A stretch of DNA of 64,000 nt. Origin: Hypholoma sublateritium FD-334 SS-4 (Eukaryota > Basidiomycota > Agaricomycetes > Agaricales > Strophariaceae). The stretch spans positions 314,741-378,740 of the forward strand of contig KN817546.1 in the NCBI GenBank assembly GCA_000827495.1, given 5' to 3'. Position 1 is the stretch's first letter. The number at the start of each line of letters is the position of its first letter. Positions 56,403 to 64,000 of the stretch are shown here, piece by piece. The notes below the pieces were generated by a model. That model saw only the letters and a list, made by a program, of their open reading frames with translations. It did no database searches and was not told the origin of the DNA. Both the position numbers and the translations under genes were made by a program.

Positions 56403-56995
56403 AATGAAGAAAACGGCTATTTATTATACCTGAAATCGTTGTAAGTTACTTTACTGAGAACTGAGTAAGTACAATGATGAAACAAGAATGAAGGATGAAA
56501 TACCTCAGCACAATGAAGAAAACAGCTGAGGACTATGGAACGAGTGTGAAGGCTTAAGTGAAGGCATGAATAGGGGAGTGATAGATGAAAGAAGCAAGAG
56601 TGCGCGCGGTGCGTTGCAAACTTATGAAAGCAATTTTCTAATATGAGTAAGAAGAGATCAAACGAAGACACGTGAAGTGATGAGTACGAGAAAGGAAAAC
56701 CACGAAAAGGAAATCGAGTTTCAACAGAGTTGAGGATGCATTGGCAAACTCTGGAATTACCTGAGTTGAAGCGTCCAGAATGCCAGTGTTCTGAGAGGTG
56801 GCTGTTGTATGGTCAGAAATGGTGCAATTGTTATGTGGTGCTCCTGCCACATCACATGACAGGCCATTTCCTCTGATTACATAAGACCACAATATGCAGG
56901 CCTAGTGCAGGCAAGTGCCATAAGCATGTGGAGTAATCATGTCTTGCCTTGGATAGTAGCCTTTGTTCCTACCATTCAACTCTACAGCCAACCAA
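56403..56995. other. Non-coding repeat DNA
   Basis: AAATCGT(C/T)GTAAGTTACTTTACT occurs at about 56369 and 56425, and A-AATGAAGAAAACGGCT/ACAGCTGAG occurs twice. No protein signature is seen. Confidence 0.4.
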
Positions 56996-57066
56996 GACTG
57001 GATAGCTCAGTGGTTAGAGCATCCACCTAGATTGGGAAGGTCCTTGGTTCAAACCCAGGTCTGGTC
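56996..57066 (+). tRNA. tRNA-like sequence, probably tRNA-derived SINE
   Basis: The 71-nt segment folds as a cloverleaf. The acceptor stem GACTGGA/TCTGGTC pairs fully with wobbles. The D arm is GCTC-AGTGGTTA-GAGC. The T arm is CTTGG-TTCAAAC-CCAGG with a perfect B box. The anticodon stem TCCAC/GGGAA has two mismatches, and the loop CTAGATT would read AGA. The A box is TAGCTCAGTGGTTAG. The damaged anticodon arm and repeat surroundings favour a SINE head or pseudogene over a working tRNA gene. Confidence 0.5.
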
Positions 57067-57484
57067 ATATCATTTTTTCAAGGTCACCCGATTGCATGAT
57101 TCTAACATGGTAGCAGCAACTACATGTGTTTGCTTGGTCAGCGCCAGCCCCGCTGACTAAGACTTGGGAAATGGTATGTGCCGGATGTTAAAGGTGGCGT
57201 GTTCGGGACGATGCAAGACACCTGCTGTCCGAGTTATGTGTATCCAGCATGTCAGACAAGGTGGCAATGAGAGCCTAAAGTCTGAAGTGAGTAACTGAGT
57301 ATATTCAGAGCTATGCTACTTGCCTGAAGTCCGAAGTGAGTAACTAAGGACTTCAAGTGGTGTTCTACAGCTACAAGTACATAGGTCAGGTGACTCCATC
57401 AGTCTGAGTCTGAAAGAGCACTTTTAACATCCCCCTATGATCTGAACAGTCTCAGACAAAAGTGAATAGAAAAGAAAAGTAAAC
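57067..57484. other. Non-coding, copia 3' flank
   Basis: AAGT(C/T)(T/C)GAAGTGAGTAACT occurs twice (57279, 57337). The segment ends with ACATCCCCCTATGATCTGAACAG just before the copia stop, which could be polypurine-tract complement or LTR start. No gene is seen. Confidence 0.4.
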
Positions 57485-59345
57485 CTAAGGATGGATGCCC
57501 ATCATCTTTCTGCAGTATTCCACTTGAGCTGCTGGTAATGGCTTGGTGAGGATGTCTGCAACTTGCTNAGTGGTAGGAACAAAGGATGGAGTGATCATCT
57601 TGTCATTCACAGCGTCGCGCAGCCAGTAGAAGCAAAGATCTAGGTGCTTCATCCGGCCATGGTGTTCAGGATTCTTGGAGACACTGATAGCAAATTGATT
57701 ATCCATGTGGAGAGTGGATGGAGTGGAGAGAGGATAGCCAAATTCACGCAGGAGGTTGCGCATCCATGCTATTTCCTTGCCTGCTTCAACAGCTGCAATG
57801 AACTCTGCTTCAGTGGTGGAAAGGGCAATGATTCCCTGCAGTTTGCTGCTCCAGCCAACTGCACCACCAGCCATAATAGTCACATAACCACCAGTAGAGC
57901 GCCCAGTATCCTTGCAATCGCCATGAGATGCATCAGAGTAGGTGGTGAACATGTCTAGACCCAGCTCACCGGAGTAGTGCAACTTGTGATCAATGGTTCC
58001 CTTCAAATAGCGAAGTAGATGTTTGACTGCTGCCCATTGCTTGGGGCCAGGATTGCGGTTGAAGCAAGCTAGATAGGCAACAACTTGTGCAATGTCACTC
58101 CTGGTCATACCGGCAAGGTATTGAAGCAAACCAATGCAGGAAAGGTAGGGCACATTTCACATCAATTCCACATCTTCTGGTGACGATGCGCCCATCTCCT
58201 TCATTAAAACGAGCCCAGGAAGTATAGGAGTAAGTACAGGACTGCAATCAGCCATGTTGTAACACTCTAGGATGTCCAGAATGAATTGGCGATGGTGGAG
58301 TGTGATTGAGTGTGTTTTCCGGTCCCTAGTGATCCCTACACCTAGCAGGAACTCTGTTGCACCTAGATCTCGATATTTGAAGTGTTCCTGTAGCTGTTTG
58401 ACCGCTCTATCAATGGCAGAAGCATTCTTGCAAGCAAAGGTGATATCATCGATGTAAATGGGCACAAAAATGCGGACATGACCATCAGAATAGATGTAGA
58501 CAGATCTATCTGCTTCAACTCGCTTGAATTCCATTTCAGTGAGAGCAGAGTGCAGTTTGATGTTCTATTGACGAGCAGCTTGCTTGAGGCCATAGAGCGA
58601 CTTCTTGAGCTTGCACACCTTGCTAGGACCACCCTCATGGAAGCCATCAGGCTGTCTCATGTAGATGTACTCATCTAGATCTCCATTGGTGAATGCAGCT
58701 GAAATGTCCACAGAGCAAAGTTCCAGGTCCTCAGCAGCAGCTATAGCAAAAGTCGTCCGTATCGTTGCTGGACGCGGCGTAGGCGCGTGCACTTCAAGAT
58801 AGTCTCGTCCGGGACGTTGCGAGCATCCTTGGGTGACGATTTGGGCCTTGTAGCGTTCAATAGAGCCATCAGAATGGTGTTTTATGTGAAATACCCAGCT
58901 AAAGCCAATAGCCTTTTCACCTGGTGGGAGGTCAACAAGCTCCCAAGTGCCATTCTGGAGCAAGGTGTTGTATTCAGCTAGTGTAGCCTCCTTCCAACGC
59001 TCAGAATCATCTGCTTGCATGGCCTGCTTGAAGTTGTATGTGCCTGAGGTGGATACAGCACCTGCAAACTGAACTTCATCCATGTCATCATCCAGAGATG
59101 GAATGGACTCCTGATCATCCGCATTAGATGCAGGAGCATCCGCAGGTGGTGCAGAAGCGTTCACAGGTGGTGCAGGAGCTGGAGGAACGATCCACCATGT
59201 GCCAGGAGGCTTTACAGCACGGTCAGAGCGACGAGATGGCTGTATAGTGCCTTTAGGAGGACGAGGAGCGCGTGGTGCACAAGCTGGACCAGCTACAGGT
59301 GCTGGAGGCGGCGGGGCAGGTGCTGGAACATGTAGTGCATTTGGA
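57485..59345 (-). mobile_element. Ty1/copia pol remnant: reverse transcriptase + RNase H, two nonsense codons
   Basis: A single reading frame on the minus strand gives the copia linker (RRSDRAVKPPGTWW), then RT (WKEATLAEYNTLLQNGTWEL, AIGFSWVFHIK, ELCSVDISAAFTNGDLDE, KSLYGLKQAARQ). The catalytic box is PIYIDDITFACK. FLLGVGITRD, then RNase H (TYSDASHGD, STGGYVTIM, LSTTEAEFIAA, HLDLCFYWLRD, VADILTKPLP) follow. TAG at 58565-58567 replaces the Trp expected after RQ, and TGA at 58157-58159 lies before NVPYLS. Gag, protease and integrase are absent. The 5' end is joined in frame to a different gene. Confidence 0.88.
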
Positions 59346-60716
59346 GCGATTTCTTGGTAATACTCGGATAAAGTCTTCAAAGCCAATCGAAGTCCACAGA
59401 AGATTTTTGCAGCCTTGATTATGCATTCATCGTTGGTAATACGGCCCCCACCAAGCCATACGTAGCCTGTAAGGCGCTGAACAATGGTTTTGGTGGTAAC
59501 GAGAGCGCCAAGAACCGCAATCCAGGGCCCCGCTACCATGATAATAAAAGAGGGGCAGATACATTTCTGTGCTAGGACCTGCAGCAAGTCAGCAATTCAG
59601 AAACACTGGTGTCTGGAGACTGGAGCGGTAATTAAAGGACGTACAGGGTGTTCATGCCAGTGTTTTATGTAGGAAAAGGAGCCTTGCACTGATGGATCCC
59701 CTTTGTTCCCCAATTCTCCCTTTTCTTCAATGATGACCAGGGCGGCAACATCCACAGCAGGGGTCCCCGCCCCAATGTCGCACAGTACGATATGGTCAGC
59801 TGATGACCCGTCCATTTGCGTTGTTTGGACAACACCGTAGCCAAGAAGTTGCCTAAGCATGTTTCAGGTATTACATTGGTGCTGCTTTTTGCTAGTCGAG
59901 ATTTTGGAAATTGAGAGCATATAATCGTTGGTGCAGCGCACAAGCTCCTCTGAGGGGGAGGTGTCCGGGTCACGAACAATGCCAAGAAACTGAGCAAAGG
60001 CAGGGTGGAAAAGTTCAATGGGAAGAGCACCTACTAGAAGCGTAGAACCATATCTGCTATCGATGATGGCCAGGATACCGCTCTGGAGCTTTTTGTAGTT
60101 GACGGGTTGGCAAGACACTGACAGCGTGGATGGGATATTCAACACTGACTCCAAAATCAGCTTCAATGATTTAGCATCATAGAGTATGTCAACAGACTTT
60201 TATTTAGAAGATCAGCAAGATTTTCTGGCTTGGTGATCATTGAATTTTTTTGGGAAACGAGAAAAGGGCTTGAAATTTGTACGACTAAGTAGTCGAGTGC
60301 ATTGTTGTCTGCGACAAGGGCTTGCTGCCTCGTTATTCAAAAGGCAGATGCAAGATTGAAGATCATATCGATTTGTTGGTTTCGCAAGTCAATGGTGGAG
60401 AGCTCTCAGCAGAACAGAGTGATATTGCTGCCATTCTCAGTTAACTGACTAACCAATACTTTTGAACTGCGAATAGATTGATTTGGCTGCCATAATTTTA
60501 ATAGAAACACACAAAGGATCAAAATTGGCATACCTTCCACAGCTTGTAACATCCTGGATGTTGTACCAGGGAGCCATGTCTGCCAAGGGTATTGATAAGA
60601 TTGTTTATGGTGCTTCCTGTGTTGACAGTTACTGTCTGAGCTTCCGGTCCAATGCGATCCCCGAATACGAAACAGAAGTGAATAGAGATACTCTTGTGTT
60701 GCGAGTCGGACTGCAT
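59346..60716 (-). pseudogene. Crinkler-like/kinase-associated basidiomycete gene, disrupted and fused to copia
   Basis: Three pieces are seen on the minus strand. 60716-60519 opens MQSDSQHKSISIHFCFVFGD and ends CYKLWKV, resembling the ubiquitin-like header of fungal Crinkler proteins. 60166-59640 has LILESVLNIPST, LLVGALPIELFHPAF, LRQLLGYGVVQ, then ALVIIEEKGELGNKGDPSVQGSFSYI, with an in-frame TGA at 59864-59866. After a likely 66-nt intron (GTACGT...CTGCAG), 59575-59346 reads CPSFIIMVAGPWIAVLGALV, VQRLTGYVWLGG and LKTLSEYY, then continues in frame into copia pol. I know this middle region from agaricomycete proteins with Crinkler headers and kinase tails, but the assignment is tentative. The conserved E-x-K with D and Q nearby could be a nuclease-like site. 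Confidence 0.4.
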
Positions 60717-61200
60717 TGTCGATAGTAGGAAGAATTTGAAAGAGAACTTGTGTTTGTTTTTGCTTGCCGTCAACACCTTGAGCTTACCTCAGCCTCTCTA
60801 GCCTGCACAGCCATCAAGACCTGCGACGAAGATCACCCGCAATGTTTTCTTCATTGGCAACTCAGTGCTGGCGAGCATCATGCAACAGGCGGCCTGCACC
60901 CTTGTTCGACCCAAGCTCGCACCCCAGAGACCGTATTCTACCAACTCAAACATCCCATCTGCAGAGAATTGCCGAGCAGTGAGCAGGCTTGGCGGCATCT
61001 CCACTAAATATAGAACATAAATGCATGACAGCCCACGACGTTTGCACGATGTTTTGTTCATCGACCACAATGACGATCATCTCTAAACCCATCTGAAATT
61101 CTGGCAAACTGCCTATGGTTACTTATGATTCCATTTCTTGACACATCAATTGGCAGATTCTGGTAAGCTTGGTCTAAATATACTCACCCTACCTGTCCTG
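60717..61200. other. No recognisable gene
   Basis: Both strands carry only short ORFs without family signal. The region may include further broken 5' parts of the adjacent Crinkler-like gene. Confidence 0.35.
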
Positions 61201-61254
61201 ACGTGCGTGAGGTGTTACACCACCAGTAGCAGCTGGTCTCATCTATCAAGTAAA

Positions 61255-62827
61255 GGTAGTTGCCTAAGTATGTTCATGCATCCACAAGGGTAGTTGCCTG
61301 CCACCTGGGGCAATTGCCCAACAGCCCATTTCTGAGGCTTTATCAGTGTAAATACCTGCTTGACCACTGGAAACAGCCCAATGCCGGACCCGGCATGAGC
61401 TGGCATGTGGCTGAGTTTGAAAAAAAAAAGCAAAAAGGTGGCAAGGCCGGCTTGATAGCATGAAGAATTCCCACAGTCAGTTAAAAATGCGAAAATTGCC
61501 CAAAAAATAAAATCTAATAGAAACACAGTCACTTGCCTATTTCGTCTGCTTAAAATAGATTTAGCTATTGCTAAATTAAGATATAGATGGCTTGAAGGCT
61601 TGAAAAATTCCCACGGTCCCTCAAAATTGCGAAATTTCTAAAAAAAATCTAAATTTTAGAAAATACACTTAGCTGCTGATTTCTCTTGGCTAAAGATAGA
61701 AATACCTAGTACTATTTTGGGATATAGTCTAAAAATAGAAAAAAACGAAAATGTAGGCCCTGTCTCACACTTTCCAAATCTGCCAAAATTATATTTATAG
61801 CATTTTTCCTCATTGAGAAAAATGCAAAACATCCGCGGAAAGCCGGCGGTGAGTTTATAAATAGAAACACAAATTACAAANAAATTCAGGAAAAATCACC
61901 TAAAAATGCGAAATATTCATAGCTTTCTAAATATACCCTTATGTCCTTATTTGGTGCTTTCCTTATTGAGCAATTCTCACTGATAGTGGCATTATTCCAC
62001 CTTTCTTTACAATAAATTAAACTGTATCTCTGTCAATTCTCCATGGATTTCCTTCAAATCTTTCAGATAAGAATTTGGAAGCTCCCAGCTATGTACTTGA
62101 GGTGTATACATAGCAGATTAAACAAATTTAATATATGAAAACTCCCATCTACACTGATGGTGGCATCATTCCCCTTCCCCTCCCAGCACAGATAAGAGTC
62201 TACTTCTGTCAATTCTTGATGGATAACCTTCAAGTCTTTTTAATAAGGCCATGGTAGTACCTATCTATATAGTTGTTATGTTTGTATAGCAGATCAAGAA
62301 TGTCTTGCAGGTGAAACCTCCAAAGTAGACTACCATCTCCTCCTTCTATTGAATGATTAGCTTGTTTCATAGTCAATTCTGCTCGGATAAACATGTTATA
62401 ATATGTGTTAGAAAGATCTTTACAAGGTCTGAATAGTTGTACTGTGATCAATGAAATAGCTGCATTATTGACAGAGATGAGCACTAGGCAGGTAGATCAG
62501 AATGCCAGATGTATCTCAATTTACTGGGCTGTTAGCTATAATGCTGGGCCTTATTCAATGATCAAATAGGTGACTATGGCTATAACCTAACCCTTCCAAA
62601 TTACAGAATTAAAATATATGGTCAGATGGTTTCTCCATAAAGTTTCTATGGATATATGCTTAAAATACTGTATTTTGGACATTGTGCAGCAATGAAAGAG
62701 CAGCAAAAGACGTTGTAGATAGCGTTAGAACCGCATTAACAATCCGCACATCCTCAAAAAAACAGCTAAGGGATCCGAGCAGAATTGACGAAAATAGATA
62801 GGCAAATGCAACGAAAGGGGTAGGGAA
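61255..62827. repeat. Copy 2 of the long AT-rich repeat
   Basis: 61255-61500 corresponds to 53214-53520 (CATGCATCCACA, AGTTGCC words, GAGTTTGAAAAAA, AATTCCCACA). 62160-62390 corresponds to 54545-54768 (CAGCACAGATAAGAGTCTA, GAATGATTAGCTTGTTTCAT). 62390-62827 corresponds to the arm of the large inverted repeat. The orientation is the same as copy 1. Identity is visibly lower than between the two arms, so the copies are of different age. Confidence 0.7.
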
Positions 62828-63081
62828 CCATCACTTGATGGTCACTCATACCAATTCACCCACCTCTGAGCAATCCTGCTTCACTCAACCTCAAGCTACA
62901 TCCCAGCATACATATTGCTACTGAGCTCTACCAGAGGTACCAGGAGGCTTGAGTGATAATAAGACACTATTTTACATCCTCAGGGATGACTTCCAGAATA
63001 TTAGAAACAGGAGACAAAGAGCAGGATTGCTCAGAGGTGGGTGAGGTGGGTGAATTGGTATGAGTGACCATCAAGTGATGG
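62828..63081. mobile_element. MITE-like element, about 53-bp terminal inverted repeats
   Basis: The left end 62828-62880 (CCATCACTTGATGGTCACTC...AGCAATCCTGCT) is reverse-complementary to the right end 63021-63081, except that the right end carries a 9-bp duplication (GTGGGTGAG). The interior of about 140 bp is non-coding. The same termini, diverged (CCATCACTGGGTTGTCATCC), flank the centre of the large inverted repeat at 55205-55424, so two family members are present. Confidence 0.7.
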
Positions 63082-63116
63082 TCCAGCAGGAGTTATACCC
63101 CTGCGGCCCTGCCATG

Positions 63117-63415
63117 TCATCCCACCCCATCTTTAGGGCGGAACGAGAATGCCCATGGAAAGTGTTCGAGGAACCAAATTAGTGCAGGCAGAGTCCGCGC
63201 CAGTCCATAGAAGTAATCCACTCCGCGACAGCAGCAGTGGTTGAGAATGTGGTCGCACATCTCGAGAGCCGCCTCGCCACAGGGACATGCAGGGTCCTCG
63301 TCGGGAAGGAACCGGGAGTAGTACTCACCGATTGGTGTATGCCCAAGGATTGCTCGGGTCATGCGCGAGACGAGTGAGGTACTCGCCTTGGCTGCAGGAA
63401 TGCTTGGAATCGCTG
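63117..63415 (-). mobile_element. LINE C-terminal fragment with Cys/His knuckle
   Basis: The minus-strand frame reads MTRAILGHTPIGEYYSRF, CPCGEAALEMCDHILNHC and FPWAFSFRPKDGVG, the zinc-knuckle tail that follows RNase H in fungal LINEs. It is not from the LINE at 1.4-4.4 kb, whose tail differs. The fragment is abruptly fused to copia gag at about 63415. Confidence 0.75.
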
Positions 63416-63528
63416 GATACAATCCGCCAAATGCCCTGGGAGTGAAGATATGCTTGCATTTCTCCAGACCAGATTGGGTAGTTGGATGCATTCAGTTTAG
63501 TGAAGTTGGGCATGTTGTTTGAAGACAT
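63416..63528 (-). mobile_element. Ty1/copia gag start, truncated
   Basis: From the ATG at 63528 the minus strand encodes MSSNNMPNFTKLNASNYPIW and then a short stretch ending GIWRIVS, the start of copia Gag. It then runs into the LINE fragment out of frame. The 160 bp upstream are open but have no protein signature and look like leader. Confidence 0.75.
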
Positions 63529-63691
63529 GATTGTGAGACAAGGAAGATGCATGATGTGTCAAAAGTGCGAGGATAGGTGCGGGAATGTGCGAAGAATCTA
63601 ATGACGTGGCGACAAGTTGGTCCGTGCGACGACTGAGCTGTGCTGAGCTAAAACACAAAGAGTGCGGAGACGAGGAGTTGAGACTGCTGTG

Positions 63692-64000
63692 TAACGAGCA
63701 ATTCTGCATTGATCAGTGAATTTGATGAATGCAGCACTCATATACTCTCCAGCCTTGTCATCTTGAATAGCCTTGATCTTTGCATTGAGCTGGTTCTCAG
63801 CGTACACTTTGAACATCTTAAATGCTTCAAATGTGTCAGATTTCCGCTTCAGGAAGAGTACAGCCTGCAGCTTGGTGCAATCATTGATGAAAGTGATCCA
63901 ATAGCAATATCCTTCCGGGCTGGGGACAGGCAGAGGTCCATGAAGGTCAGAATGGTACACTTTGGTGCGGACATGTTTGTCGGGCTGTCAGTCGCGTGTA
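63692..64000 (-). mobile_element. Ty1/copia integrase fragment, second copy
   Basis: The minus strand encodes HSDLHGPLPVPSPEGYCYWI, FINDCTKLQAVLFLKRKSDT and AENQLNAKIKAIQDDKAGEY. It is the same family as the fragment at 55861-56402 and carries the segment missing in that gap. It stops matching near 63692 and continues beyond the right edge of the window. Confidence 0.85.

Noticed and set aside
59597..59599. In-frame TGA as a third lesion of the Crinkler-like gene
   Set aside because: It lies inside a good candidate intron (GTACGT...CTGCAG) whose removal keeps the frame, so it is not evidence of decay.

Overview
This window is nuclear DNA from a filamentous basidiomycete, most likely an agaricomycete. 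The evidence is genes packed with about 79 very short introns (mostly 45-62 nt), a fungal Zn2Cys6 regulator, polyglutamine-rich chromatin factors, and basidiomycete-type mobile elements (Plavaka-like transposase, TET/JBP-like dioxygenase, Ty1/copia and LINE elements). Splice sites were placed by eye from protein-family conservation and GT-AG (or GC-AG) rules. Exon edges are therefore predictions, but nearly every chain closes in frame.

Layout. 1-8.3 kb: a short-unit minisatellite, an AT-rich block, a LINE ORF (reverse transcriptase plus RNase H) and about 3.6 kb with no recognisable gene. 8.4-41.6 kb: a gene-dense island of 19 housekeeping or regulatory genes. These are a Zn2Cys6 factor, a TMEM41/VTT membrane protein, an ARID protein (probably SWI1), an inositol polyphosphate 5-phosphatase, a YJU2B/Saf4-type splicing factor, a DUF1748 mini-protein, sulfite oxidase, COX12, PRP18, JJJ1, TIM13, a homeodomain factor, U1-70K, COX10, a ZNF830-like protein, nicotinate phosphoribosyltransferase, RRP41, TRM8 and citrate synthase. 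41.7-64 kb: a repeat graveyard with ambiguous bases and one 99-N gap. It holds GGAATTCC-type repeats, tRNA-like elements, a decayed TET/JBP-like dioxygenase, a Plavaka-like transposase with one nonsense codon, a 468-bp-arm inverted repeat, several copia fragments, a possible Crinkler-like gene fused in frame to copia pol, a MITE-like element, and a mosaic of LINE and copia pieces at the right edge.

Functional picture. Six head-to-head gene pairs have only 88-138 bp between start codons. In four of them a mitochondrial gene (COX12, TIM13, COX10, CIT1) is divergently paired with an RNA-processing, RNA-modification or ribosome-assembly gene (PRP18, JJJ1, U1-70K, TRM8). Four spliceosome-related genes (YJU2B type, PRP18, U1-70K, ZNF830 type) plus RRP41, TRM8 and JJJ1 lie within about 18 kb. 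Two predicted introns appear to use GC-AG borders. The most unusual observations are the mitochondrial/RNA bidirectional pairs, the in-frame GC-AG intron inside a zinc cluster, the micro-exons, the CpG-decayed HxD motif in the TET/JBP-like gene, and the in-frame Crinkler-like/copia chimera.
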